Shown here one piece after another: positions 48,043 through 56,888 of a stretch of 59,322 bases of DNA. The DNA lies in the NCBI GenBank assembly GCA_003228195.2, contig QGNO01000007.1:1-59322 (forward strand). The letters run 5' to 3'. This DNA is from Chloroflexota bacterium. GTDB lineage: Bacteria; Chloroflexota; Dehalococcoidia; Lucifugimonadales; QGNO01. How positions within the stretch are numbered: position 1 is the stretch's first letter; the number at the start of each line of letters is the position of its first letter. Position numbers and translations under genes: made by a program. Under the pieces are notes generated by a model, which had not been told where the DNA came from, ran no database searches, and saw only the letters and a list, made by a program, of their open reading frames with translations.

Positions 48043-48324
48043 TTAGATAGAGCCGCCAGCGACTGCAGGGACTATGCTTAGTTCGTCCCCTGATTTGATC
48101 TGAGTTTTAGTTCCATCAAGGAAACGGACATCCTCACCGTTAAGGTATACATTGACAAAATATCGAAGGTCACCAGTTTCATCACAAATCCTATCTTTGA
48201 TGCCAGCGTGTTCGGAATCTAGAGAATCTATTGCCTCAGCAACGGTTGTAGCATTGACTGAAACCTGTGATTGACCGTTTGTAACCCTTCGCAAAGGGCC
48301 TGGGATTCTTATAGTTACACTCAT
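48043..48324 (-). CDS. MoaD/ThiS-family sulfur-carrier-like protein with C-terminal Gly-Gly-Ser-Ile
   Basis: A 93-residue beta-grasp protein. The N-terminus VTIRIPGPLRRVTNG, the middle FVNVYLNGEDVR (about 55-66) and the C-terminus KSGDELSIVPAVAGGSI identify the MoaD/ThiS family. These carry sulfur as a thiocarboxylate on a terminal glycine. Here two residues, Ser-Ile, follow the Gly-Gly, so a protease would have to remove them before activation, as JAMM peptidases do for QbsE and HcyS. It is the last gene of a ThrC-NIL-MoaD row on the minus strand, 67 nt after the NIL gene, with AGGAGG eleven nucleotides before the ATG. No E1-like adenylating enzyme is present in the window. Confidence 0.88.
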   Translation of the reverse strand: MSVTIRIPGPLRRVTNGQSQVSVNATTVAEAIDSLDSEHAGIKDRICDETGDLRYFVNVYLNGEDVRFLDGTKTQIKSGDELSIVPAVAGGSI

Positions 48325-48391
48325 TTATTATTTATCCTCCTAGAATATTTGCTGTTTTATCATTTTCTAGAACATGTGCTAGTCGGCAAAG

Positions 48392-48634
48392 TTAGCCCTC
48401 TACTACATCCCCACCAACAGGGTCTATTCTCACACCTAAACTTCTTACCCAATCTAAACTTTTCTCTATCTCTCCGGTAGTTCCAGTTAATTCCAGTACC
48501 ACCCATCCCATTTCTTCACGTACGTCTGCCTGCCTAATGTTCGTAACAACATTAAAATCCTGACCTATCTTATGAATTACAGGCTCAGTAATTAATACTG
48601 GTGGGAAAGTAAATTTAACGCGTTTGTTAACCAT
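48392..48634 (-). CDS. NIL-domain protein
   Basis: An 80-residue single NIL domain. It runs KFTFPPVLITEPVIHKIGQDFNV near the N-terminus and then ...GWVVLELTGT...LDWVRSLGVRIDPV, the typical pattern. NIL domains occur at the C-terminus of methionine ABC ATPases and, fused to ferredoxin modules, in sulfur-insertion routes to homocysteine. Here it is free-standing between thrC and the MoaD-like gene, 16 nt from thrC. This context suggests a sulfur-amino-acid role such as ligand sensing or carrier binding. The biochemical function is unknown. Confidence 0.85.
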   Translation of the reverse strand: MVNKRVKFTFPPVLITEPVIHKIGQDFNVVTNIRQADVREEMGWVVLELTGTTGEIEKSLDWVRSLGVRIDPVGGDVVEG

Positions 48635-48650
48635 ACGGTGGTCACTTCCT

Positions 48651-49883
48651 TTATAGTGTCACTCCAGCGTGCATAGCCTTTTCGAAGGCCTCCAAGTTGG
48701 GTTTTGTAAATACTGGTTTGACGGCGTCCTCTACAGCCTCTATCGTTTTCAGCCCGTTTCCAGTAATGTAGGCTACGGTCAGTTCGTCACGCTTGATTCT
48801 ACCTTCATCCACGAGCCTCTTGAGTCCTGCTATGACCACTCCGCCGGCTGTTTCAGTAAAAATACCTTCAGTTTCAGCAAGCAACTTGATGCCGTTCGCT
48901 ATTTCGGCTTCCATGGCTATCACAGCGGAGCCTTTTGATTCCTGAATAGTTTTTAAGGCATATATTCCATCTGTAGGATTACCAATTGCTAAAGATTTTG
49001 CAATTGTATTTGCTTTAACAGGTTTGACTTGGAGGGTTTTGGAGTCATAAGCCTCTATTATGGGTGAACAGCCTTCAGGCTGTGCGACGTGCATTCTGGT
49101 GCTAACCTTTCCTATAAGCCCTAGGCTTGAGAATTCTTTTAGCCCCTTCCATATTTTTGTAAACATAGAACCAGAGGCTGCTGGTACAACTGTGTGATCA
49201 GGTGCCTTCCATCCGAGCTGCTCAGCCACCTCATATGCGAGAGTCTTGCTGCCTTCTGCGTAAAAGGGGCGGATGTTGATGTTAACGAATGCCCAAGGAT
49301 AATTATCTCCTATTTCCGAGCAAAGTCGATTCACTTCATCGTAGGAGCCATCTACTGCAATGAGGGTTGGGTTGTATATTGCAGCACCGACTACTTTACC
49401 CCTTTCTAAATCAGCCGGTATAAATACGAACGCTTTCATGCCAGCTCTGGCAGCGTGTGCAGCGACACTACATGCGAGATTTCCAGTTGATGCGCAGGCC
49501 AAAGTATCAAATCCGAACTCTCGCGCTTTCGTAGCTGCGATTGTTACTACCCTATCCTTAAAAGAGAACGTAGGATTTACGGAATCATTCTTTATATACA
49601 AATTTTCAAGCCCTACTGCTTTACCTAGGTTGTTGCACCTCATCAAAGGGGTGAAACCGGCGTTTATCTCGACAGCATTCTCTACATCTATCGGTAGTAG
49701 ATCATGATATCTAAGCATAGAATAGGGGCCCTTTTGAATTTTCTCTCGACTGATCACCTTAGCGATTGCGTTATAATCATAAGTGACTTCGAGGGGCCCG
49801 AAGCAATAATCGCAGGCATTTATTGGTTCTACTGGGTATTTTCGACCACAAGATCTGCAAATCAGAGCGGATATACGAGGCAA
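48651..49883 (-). CDS. thrC: Threonine synthase (PLP fold type II)
   Basis: A 410-residue PLP enzyme with an N-terminal zinc ribbon (CRSCGRKY...CDYC, about residues 9-30). The PLP lysine is in NPTFSFKDRVV (about 81-91). The phosphate loop is ASTGNLACSVAAHA (about 109-122). It converts O-phosphohomoserine to threonine. The N-terminal Cys4 element is common in archaeal and Chloroflexota-type threonine synthases. It heads a row with a NIL protein and a MoaD-like carrier, so a thiocarboxylate-dependent sulfur addition, comparable to CysM with CysO, is an alternative role. It is divergent from queG. Confidence 0.92.
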   Translation of the reverse strand: MPRISALICRSCGRKYPVEPINACDYCFGPLEVTYDYNAIAKVISREKIQKGPYSMLRYHDLLPIDVENAVEINAGFTPLMRCNNLGKAVGLENLYIKNDSVNPTFSFKDRVVTIAATKAREFGFDTLACASTGNLACSVAAHAARAGMKAFVFIPADLERGKVVGAAIYNPTLIAVDGSYDEVNRLCSEIGDNYPWAFVNINIRPFYAEGSKTLAYEVAEQLGWKAPDHTVVPAASGSMFTKIWKGLKEFSSLGLIGKVSTRMHVAQPEGCSPIIEAYDSKTLQVKPVKANTIAKSLAIGNPTDGIYALKTIQESKGSAVIAMEAEIANGIKLLAETEGIFTETAGGVVIAGLKRLVDEGRIKRDELTVAYITGNGLKTIEAVEDAVKPVFTKPNLEAFEKAMHAGVTL

Positions 49884-49916
49884 ATCAGTTTCTCCTATAA
49901 ATTAAAGAGAGCAGGT

Positions 49917-50063
49917 GGCTTTAGCTTAACAACCCTGCTTGTTATTATCAATCCGGTGGAAGTCCAGGCAACAATGCTAGCAATGGCGCCTTATGGTGTC
50001 AAGGAGAGGTCGCATGCGATGATGATTTATACTACGTACTTACATCTTATTAGGTTACTATAG
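49917..50063 (+). pseudogene. Possible remnant of a MarC-like membrane protein gene
   Basis: In the 188-nt gap between thrC and queG, the plus strand reads a hydrophobic stretch (FSLTTLLVIINPVE followed by VKERSHAMM) that recalls the start of MarC-family proteins, in which an IINP motif follows the first helix. There is no proper start or continuation; the frame closes at 50061-50063. The resemblance is short and could be chance. Confidence 0.25.
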
Positions 50064-50071
50064 GGTTAGTA

Positions 50072-51211
50072 ATGACAACCACACGTGAATCGAACGTTAA
50101 AACAAGAATTGTTTCACTCGCATCTAATTTGGGCTTCGACATAGTCAGAATTACTACAGCTGACCCTTTCTTGGAAGACAGCGCGACTGCGATTGACAGT
50201 ATAAGGAAAGGTTATATGGATGGTATGCCATGGTACAACGAAAATCGTGTAGGGCGTGCCGCTGATCCTAAGAAACTCCTTCCAGGGGCGAAATCCATTA
50301 TCGTTGTAGCTATGAGTTATTTGCCACATGAAAATTTCGATAGTTCCGAATCTAGCAAAGGAAAGGTTGCAAGATATGCTCAATGGCAAGACTACCATTT
50401 GGTAATGAAACGTAAGCTAAAGGAATTGTCGGATAGCCTTCCTGATTTAGTTGAATCTCCTTCCGTGACACGTATTTTTGTCGACGACGGTTCATTTCTT
50501 GAACGGGCTGCGGCAAGAAGGGCGGGGATTGGTTGGTTTGGAAAAAATAGCAACATACTTACTACAGAGTATGGCTCTTGGGTATTCTTGGGAGCATTAA
50601 TAACTGATTTGGATTTGGAGCCCGACAGGGCACTGAAGAAAAATTGCGGTAGTTGCGTGACTTGTTTGATCGAGTGCCCAACTGGGGCGATAGTGTCTCC
50701 GTACATAATTGACGCAACAAGGTGCATATCTTATTTGACCATCGAGAATAGAGGCCCAATTCCCATTGAACTTCGCCCATTGATAGGTAACTGGATATTT
50801 GGGTGTGATATTTGCCAGGAGGTCTGTCCGGTTAATAGAGGCGTATCTACAAGTAGAGATAGTGATCTGATGCCAAAGATGCTTTCCTCTTTGGAATTGG
50901 TTCCGTTACTTAATTTGACACAGGGGGAGTTCTCTTCAAGATTCAAAAATTGGCCTATCAAGCGTGCAAAATTGGAAGGGTTGAAGCGTAACGCTTGCGT
51001 GGCTTTAGGGAACAGTGGGGATGCTAGGGCGGTCTCAGCCCTTGGACGGGTTCTATTCGAAGACACCGATCTTGTGAAGCAGCACGCGGCTTGGGCACTT
51101 GGCCGTATAGGAGGGGGTAAAGCTAAATCTATATTATTCGAAGCTTTAGCTAGAGAAAGTGACCGTAATGTTCGGAGGGAAATCCTTTCGGCAATCAATA
51201 GCCTTAACTAA
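50072..51211 (+). CDS. queG: Epoxyqueuosine reductase
   Basis: A 379-residue cobalamin- and Fe-S-dependent enzyme catalysing the last step of queuosine synthesis, reduction of epoxyqueuosine in tRNA. The two 4Fe-4S motifs are CGSCVTCLIECPTGAI (about 191-206) and CDICQEVCP (about 248-256). The N-terminal VKTRIVSLASNLGFDIVRI and the central RIFVDDGSFLERAAARRAGIGWFGKNS region are typical. The C-terminal HEAT-like repeats (about 310-379) are the tRNA-binding part. It needs cobalamin, like MetH, whose gene converges on it with a 4-nt overlap of stop codons. Confidence 0.96.
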   Translation: MTTTRESNVKTRIVSLASNLGFDIVRITTADPFLEDSATAIDSIRKGYMDGMPWYNENRVGRAADPKKLLPGAKSIIVVAMSYLPHENFDSSESSKGKVARYAQWQDYHLVMKRKLKELSDSLPDLVESPSVTRIFVDDGSFLERAAARRAGIGWFGKNSNILTTEYGSWVFLGALITDLDLEPDRALKKNCGSCVTCLIECPTGAIVSPYIIDATRCISYLTIENRGPIPIELRPLIGNWIFGCDICQEVCPVNRGVSTSRDSDLMPKMLSSLELVPLLNLTQGEFSSRFKNWPIKRAKLEGLKRNACVALGNSGDARAVSALGRVLFEDTDLVKQHAAWALGRIGGGKAKSILFEALARESDRNVRREILSAINSLN

Positions 51212-54200
51212 CCGCTTGCTCCTCCCTGCTCAGATTGTTCACTTTCTATCCTCTTTTCAAGTGTCTCAGTGTCACTTTGCCTAAGATTGAAGTATTTGGC
51301 TTCTGGGTGATGGAATACTAGAGCGCTTACTGACCCTTCAGGTTCCATCATATATTCTTCCGTAAGTTTGACGTCGATATTATTTTCAGGGTCAAGGAGG
51401 CGCCATATATTAACCTGGTCTTCTAGGCGTGGGCAGGCAGGATATCCGAAAGAGAAACGCCGGCCTTGATATCTTGTTTTGAACAGGTCTTCTTTACTTA
51501 GAGCTACTCTTTCTCCAATACCCCACATAGCTCGGATTCGTTCGTGTATTAATTCTGCGAATCCTTCAGCCCCCTCTAGCGCAAGCAGCTGAAGGATGTG
51601 TGACTTAAGGAAATTTCCGTCTGACTTCCATTCCTCGGCCAACTCTCTTATTCCAGGCCCCACTGTGGTTACGAATAAGGCTACGTAGTCAGCAACACCG
51701 GATTCAATGGTTTGCAAATAGTCTGCTAGGCACAATCCATCCCCGCTTTCCTGTCGTCCAAATCTGAAACGCTCAATTTCTTTTTTGCCGTTAGGTGATA
51801 AAATTACTACGTCGTCTCCGTCTGATGCCGATCTGAAGAACTTATAGACCGTCTTGGCCCTTATATCTGGCCGAGCCAGCATTATTTCTTCGACTTCTTT
51901 AACGTGGCTTCTCAGTTCTAGAGCTTTGACATCTCCGGCGTCCAATAGTTCCAAGAATCTTCCTCTAAATCCTAGGTGACGCACGTAGAGCATGGTCGGA
52001 TTTATGTACGGAAACACCTCTGCTAGATCATAGTCATCTATGACGTGTGTTATAACATCCGGTGGTTGGGGAGGCGCAATGACCTTACTTATGCTCGTTC
52101 GATTTTTTTCGACGCTGGGTTGGGACCTTTCTCGATTTTGTTTAGATTTCTCGTCTTGCACTAGGAGTAGGTACTCCTCGTCTAATTGGACACGTAGTTT
52201 CTCTCTTTCTTTTGTATTGACCAAATTTCCAGTTAGAGCTAAACCTGTCATCGCGTCCTGTGAGTAAACTACCATCCCTTTATATTCAGGTGATATGCGT
52301 AGTCTTGTGAATCTATTGCTAAGCGCGGCTCCACCAACTAACACTGGCACGCTCAACCCAGCGCTTTGGAAGTCCCGCACAGTATCTACCATCATCTGAG
52401 CTGACTTAACTAGAAGGCCTGAGAGCCCGACAATATCTGGTTCATATTTCCTGCAAGCATCTATTAGATCAAAGGGTGGGATTTTGATACCCAAGTTGAT
52501 GACTTTGTATCCGTTGTTAGACAATATTATGTCTACAAGATTCTTACCTATGTCGTGAACGTCCCCTTTTACCGTTGCTAGTATGATGGTGCCACGAGAA
52601 GTGGCTTCACCGGCAGACTCCATATAAGGTTCGAGGTGATTGACAGCCGACTTCATGGCTTCAGCGGATTCAAGCACTTCGGCAACGATTAGTTCATTCT
52701 TTCCAAATAACCTACCTACTTCGTCCATACCGTCCATAAGTGGGCCATTTATGATATTTAACGGAGGGACTGTTTTGAGAAGTTCGTCCAAGTCTTCTAG
52801 CAGGCCTTCTTTGCTTCCTTCAATGACGCAGCTTGCGACTCGTTTTTCGATTGGAATGCTGTTGCGATCCACGCGTGGTTTTTCGGGTGGTCTTTGACGG
52901 AAATGTGCTGCGAAGGCTTTAATCGGATCTTTGCCGCGCCACCAAATTAAATCCTCGCAAATCTTCTTGTCTTCGTCAGATATAGACGCATAACGGACCA
53001 TTCCCTCCGAATTGACGATAGCCAAGTCTAAACCTGCTTGAACACAGTGGTAAAGAAAGACTGAATTTAGCACCTCTCGCCCAGCAGGTGGGAGCCCGAA
53101 TGAAACGTTGGAAATCCCCAATATTGTTTTGGCTTTAGGTAATTTGTTTTTAATGAGCCGAACGCCTTCAATCGTTTCCACCCCAGCGCGGATGTAGTTT
53201 TGGTCGCCAGTTCCGATTGGGAAAACCAAAGGGTCGAAGATTACGTCTTCTGGAGGAACCCCGTATTTGCTGGTCAATATTTCGTTTGACCTTTGGGCGA
53301 TTTCCAATTTGCGCTCTCGCGTGATCGCCTGGGCCTGGTCCTTATCTTCATCTATGCATCCGACAATTAGGGCAGCTCCATAACGTCGGGATAGTGGCAC
53401 AACACTTTTGAATCGATCTTCCCCATCTTCGAGATTAATGGAGTTAATTATGCTTTTACCTGGTGTCATCCTTAAGGCTTCTTCTATTACGCTATCGTCA
53501 GTAGAGTCTATTATTATAGGAGCCTTTATTTTACGGGTTAAGATTTTGAGAAAATTCGTTATATCAGAAACTTCATCTCTGTCGGGGTCTTGTAGACAGA
53601 CGTCTACTATGTGGGCTCCGCTTCGGACTTGATGCCTGCCTATCTCCGCAGCTTCTTCTATTTTCCCCTCAGAAATTAATCTTTTGAAACGTCTACTTCC
53701 TAGTACATTTGTACGCTCTCCAACTATGACTGGTCTTGTGTCGTCATCGATGACGAATGCGTCTAGTCCAGACACTTCAGTCGTTTTCGGCGGAACATGA
53801 GACCTAGGGGTACTGCCTTGGCTAATTTCAAATAGTTTCTTTATGTGCTCAGGCGTCGTGCCACAGCAACCTCCTATCACATTCAACCATCCTGAATCCA
53901 GATACTCGTTGAGAGTGGTGGCTATGCTTTCCGGAGTCTCATTGTAGGTACCATCTTCGTCAGGTAATCCGGCATTCGGAATTACGGTAACAGGAAAACG
54001 CGACAGCCTGCTCAAAGTGCGTAGATGATCTCTCATGAACTCTGGGCCAGTTGCACAATTCAAGCCTACCCACAGGAGTTCTCGGTGGGAAATTGAAGTA
54101 TAGAATGCTTCAATGTCTTGCCCCCCTAAGGTGGTACCCATAGTTTCGATCGTGCATTGTATGGCAACTGGAATTTGAACTCCTAGAGTTTTGGTTGCTC

Positions 54201-54756
54201 TGTCTATACCCTCCAAAGCGGCTTTAACGTTTAGAGTGTCTTGGGAAGTCTCAAGTAGCAGTAAGTCCACCTGTCCTTCGATCAGTCCGATGGCTTGGAT
54301 CATATAATGCTCTGCGAGATCCTCCCATGTTACTCCCCCAGTAATTGAAATAGCTTTTGTGGTTGGCCCCATCGATCCGGCTACGAACCTTGGCCAATCT
54401 TGGGTGGAAAAGTCGTCTGCTATCTTTCGAGCTATCTGTGCTGCCGAGCGGCTAATTATTAAAGCGTGATCTTCGAGACCGTATTCTGCTAAAACCAGAG
54501 GAGTGCTGCCAAAGGAATTAGTTTCTATGACATCTGCGCCTGATTCCAGAAAGCTGTGGTGAATGGCTTTAACAACATCCGGTCTGGTTACATTAAGGTA
54601 TTCGTTGCATCCTTCATATTCGTCACCTCCAAAATCTTGTGCGCTCAGACACAGATTTTGGATACTAGTTCCCATAGCGCCATCAACTATAATGACGCGC
54701 TCTCGCATAATTCCGCGCAATTTTTCTATACGGTTTTTTTCGTTTATGTTACTCAT
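51208..54756 (-). CDS. metH: Cobalamin-dependent methionine synthase
   Basis: An 1182-residue modular enzyme, nearly as long as the E. coli protein, with all four modules. The homocysteine domain (about 1-330) has zinc cysteines at NCATG and GGCCGTTPEH. The pterin domain (about 335-620) contains the VGERTNVLGSRRFKR motif. The B12 domain (about 640-880) carries the cobalt-ligating His in GDVHDIGKN. The C-terminal AdoMet reactivation domain has RFSFGYPACP. It transfers the methyl group of methyltetrahydrofolate (from MetF) to homocysteine. No Shine-Dalgarno sequence is visible. A TATAAT box ends ten nucleotides before the ATG, suggesting a leaderless or near-leaderless mRNA. Confidence 0.97.
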   Translation of the reverse strand: MSNINEKNRIEKLRGIMRERVIIVDGAMGTSIQNLCLSAQDFGGDEYEGCNEYLNVTRPDVVKAIHHSFLESGADVIETNSFGSTPLVLAEYGLEDHALIISRSAAQIARKIADDFSTQDWPRFVAGSMGPTTKAISITGGVTWEDLAEHYMIQAIGLIEGQVDLLLLETSQDTLNVKAALEGIDRATKTLGVQIPVAIQCTIETMGTTLGGQDIEAFYTSISHRELLWVGLNCATGPEFMRDHLRTLSRLSRFPVTVIPNAGLPDEDGTYNETPESIATTLNEYLDSGWLNVIGGCCGTTPEHIKKLFEISQGSTPRSHVPPKTTEVSGLDAFVIDDDTRPVIVGERTNVLGSRRFKRLISEGKIEEAAEIGRHQVRSGAHIVDVCLQDPDRDEVSDITNFLKILTRKIKAPIIIDSTDDSVIEEALRMTPGKSIINSINLEDGEDRFKSVVPLSRRYGAALIVGCIDEDKDQAQAITRERKLEIAQRSNEILTSKYGVPPEDVIFDPLVFPIGTGDQNYIRAGVETIEGVRLIKNKLPKAKTILGISNVSFGLPPAGREVLNSVFLYHCVQAGLDLAIVNSEGMVRYASISDEDKKICEDLIWWRGKDPIKAFAAHFRQRPPEKPRVDRNSIPIEKRVASCVIEGSKEGLLEDLDELLKTVPPLNIINGPLMDGMDEVGRLFGKNELIVAEVLESAEAMKSAVNHLEPYMESAGEATSRGTIILATVKGDVHDIGKNLVDIILSNNGYKVINLGIKIPPFDLIDACRKYEPDIVGLSGLLVKSAQMMVDTVRDFQSAGLSVPVLVGGAALSNRFTRLRISPEYKGMVVYSQDAMTGLALTGNLVNTKEREKLRVQLDEEYLLLVQDEKSKQNRERSQPSVEKNRTSISKVIAPPQPPDVITHVIDDYDLAEVFPYINPTMLYVRHLGFRGRFLELLDAGDVKALELRSHVKEVEEIMLARPDIRAKTVYKFFRSASDGDDVVILSPNGKKEIERFRFGRQESGDGLCLADYLQTIESGVADYVALFVTTVGPGIRELAEEWKSDGNFLKSHILQLLALEGAEGFAELIHERIRAMWGIGERVALSKEDLFKTRYQGRRFSFGYPACPRLEDQVNIWRLLDPENNIDVKLTEEYMMEPEGSVSALVFHHPEAKYFNLRQSDTETLEKRIESEQSEQGGASG

Positions 54757-54766
54757 TTTCTAATCA

Positions 54767-54772
54767 ATTATA
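54767..54772 (-). promoter_or_regulatory. -10 box of metH (near-leaderless start)
   Basis: On the minus strand a perfect TATAAT lies ten nucleotides upstream of the metH ATG (54756). A poor -35 candidate, TTAACC, lies 19 nt further up. The expected transcription start would be within a few bases of the initiation codon. No SAM or cobalamin riboswitch is visible upstream. Confidence 0.4.
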
Positions 54773-54907
54773 GCTAATTATTCGTAAAAGTGGTTAACGA
54801 GCCAATTTAACTGCAATTTGTTAAGGAAAGTGCCGTGGGATTGAATCTCATCTTCCTTCCACTAAATCGGGCACAAAATAGACTCTCCCTTTATGCCTAT
54901 TGCCGAT

Positions 54908-55566
54908 CTATATAGATATCGCGGAAATGCCGACAACGATTAATACCGTTGACAACAATTTGATTAGGATTGACTCATTTGATGTATCTTCTCCCAAAAC
55001 GCCGACCCAAATTTTTGTTATACCTATACTGTATATGAACGTAAACAAAACGCTAGCGGCAGAGACTGTTGTAACCAGAGAAGCGGGCCCAAGAGACAAG
55101 GCCCACAGCAGCAATATGCTCCCGATTTGCGTTATGAATATCTAGCTTAAGTGATATTAGAATACTTCCAAGAACAGCAGTAATTATGCCTGTCCATTGG
55201 ATAATGGATAATGGATATGGATTCATCGAGTATCAATAGTGCGAGAAGCGCAGTAAATATAGGTGAGGATTGAGTTATAGATATTGCGCGAGATACTTCC
55301 TCTGTGTACAAAATTCTTTGTAGCAATATTACCGCGAATGCAATAAAAGCTCCGGAGGCTATAGCTGAAATGTTAGTAAAAAGAGTGATTTCGTTTGGTA
55401 TACCTGAGAAACAAAATAGAACAAGTCCTACAATGGTGTCTATTATGCCGATTAGTAAGATTAGACTAAGTGGCGTTCTGACGTATTTATGAAGGACAGC
55501 TTTGTCTGATACATGGTATAACCCCCGAAATGCTGAGCTTACCAACGTAATAACTAACCAGGTCAT
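54908..55566 (-). pseudogene. Frameshifted EamA/DMT-superfamily transporter
   Basis: Two adjacent minus-strand reading frames together encode a DMT/EamA-like permease. The first (55566-55147) covers about five hydrophobic helices from a normal N-terminus, ending in LLILDESISIIHYPMD before it derails. The second (55114-54908) supplies the last helices (LLLWALSLGPASL and on). A tandem 7-bp duplication at 55199-55212 shifts the frame; deleting one copy restores SISIIQWTG and a further helix. At least one additional disruption near 55100-55140 is needed to join the two parts. The gene is therefore probably non-functional, unless the lesions are assembly errors. Confidence 0.8.
55199..55212. repeat. 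7-bp tandem duplication (GGATAAT twice) in the DMT pseudogene
   Basis: Two exact copies of GGATAAT stand head to tail, followed by a partial third (GGATA). The extra copy causes the first frameshift of the transporter gene, as expected from replication slippage. Confidence 0.85.
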
Positions 55567-55667
55567 TCGTAACTTAAACTATTTTCTGAGGTCGCATTGT
55601 ATATTGTGGGGGACTGCCAATTGTAATTCTGGTAGATTTCCTATTATTGAGGGAATATTATTCCTAT

Positions 55668-56813
55668 ATGAGGAAGTTAATGGAAATTATTGCTGTAATC
55701 ATTATAGTCGCCATACTTATTTTAAGTGTAACTGCAATCGCTACTCCGGCAGGGAGAGTGGCTGTAAAGACAGCGTTGTTTATCCCGGAAGTGGTATCAA
55801 GGATTCCCGTAAAGCCACAGCGATTTTTTGTGAGCGAGCCACAGAAAAGATCGGGCCAGTTAGAGGTATCTGATGGAGTGTCAGCAGAAGTTGATATATA
55901 CGAGCCGGCGAAAGACGGGATCTATCCTGGAGTCGTTTTGTTTTTGGGGGTTGTTCCAGCTGGTAGGGATGATGAAAGGGTGGTGAATTTAGCGAACGCT
56001 TTAGCTAGGTCTGGAATAGTGGTGTTAATTCCTTGGTCGGATGCGATGATGACATCCTACAGAATAGACATGGAAGCGGCGGACCTATTGGTTGCATCAT
56101 ATCAATTCCTTGAAGAGATGGAATCTGTTGATAAATACCAGATAGGGCTTACTGGGTTTTGTGTGGGAGCATCGTTCGCCACATTGGCAGGGCAGGATGA
56201 GCGGATCAGAGATAAGGTGGCCTATGTAAATTTGTTTGGTCCATATTACGATGCCAGTGAATTACTGTTATCCATATCTAGCTCTAGCCAAAACTTAGAC
56301 GGAGTAGTCGAGGAGTGGAATCCTAGAGAGGATGCCAGAGAGGTTTTCACCACACATTTGATAGAGGCAGTATCTGACAAAGCCGAGCAACTGTTCCTTA
56401 AGGATGTGCTTTTGGGGAGAGCTTCCTATAATGGTGATAAATCACAGTCTCTCTCTGATGTAGGAGAAACGGTTTATAAATTACTCTCGAATCCCGAGAG
56501 AGGGGAAGCGGAGGCGTTGTTCAGGGCGATGCCTAGTAGCTTCCATCAAGATTTGGAGTCCATTTCGCCCAAAACAAATATTAATAAGTTAGAAGCGCCG
56601 ATTCTCATAATGCATGATAGGTATGATCAGGCCGTGCCAGTGTCGGAATCGAGAAAAATGGCAAACTCGTTAGAATCTCGGAGAATGCGGTACACAGAGT
56701 TCTTGATATTTGAACATGTTGATCCAAATAGGGATTTGCCACTTTCAACAGTCTTGAAAGAATTGTGGAAATTGTATATTCACATGTATAACGTAATGAA
56801 AGTTGCTTCGTGA
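55668..56813 (+). CDS. Membrane-anchored dienelactone-hydrolase-like alpha/beta hydrolase
   Basis: A 381-residue protein with an N-terminal membrane anchor (about residues 4-26) and an alpha/beta-hydrolase domain. The nucleophile is a cysteine in GLTGFCVGASF (about 160-170), the dienelactone-hydrolase-type GxCxG elbow. The acid and base are probably Asp in LIMHDRYDQAVPV and His in IFEHVDP near the C-terminus. It likely hydrolyses esters or lactones at the membrane. The ATG at 55668 is chosen; ATG at 55680 with AGGAAG close by is nearly as good. The substrate is unknown. The gene diverges from the broken transporter. Confidence 0.78.
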   Translation: MRKLMEIIAVIIIVAILILSVTAIATPAGRVAVKTALFIPEVVSRIPVKPQRFFVSEPQKRSGQLEVSDGVSAEVDIYEPAKDGIYPGVVLFLGVVPAGRDDERVVNLANALARSGIVVLIPWSDAMMTSYRIDMEAADLLVASYQFLEEMESVDKYQIGLTGFCVGASFATLAGQDERIRDKVAYVNLFGPYYDASELLLSISSSSQNLDGVVEEWNPREDAREVFTTHLIEAVSDKAEQLFLKDVLLGRASYNGDKSQSLSDVGETVYKLLSNPERGEAEALFRAMPSSFHQDLESISPKTNINKLEAPILIMHDRYDQAVPVSESRKMANSLESRRMRYTEFLIFEHVDPNRDLPLSTVLKELWKLYIHMYNVMKVAS

Positions 56814-56888
56814 TTATGACCGTGCACGTAAGAACTACAGGAACCGTGCTAGAATGAGACGGTTGGCATTTAGAGGATGGAGCATTTT

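Noticed and set aside
54757-54907. SAM or cobalamin riboswitch ahead of metH
   Set aside because: The region is short and AT-rich, lacks the conserved motifs, and the -10 box lies only ten bases before the start.
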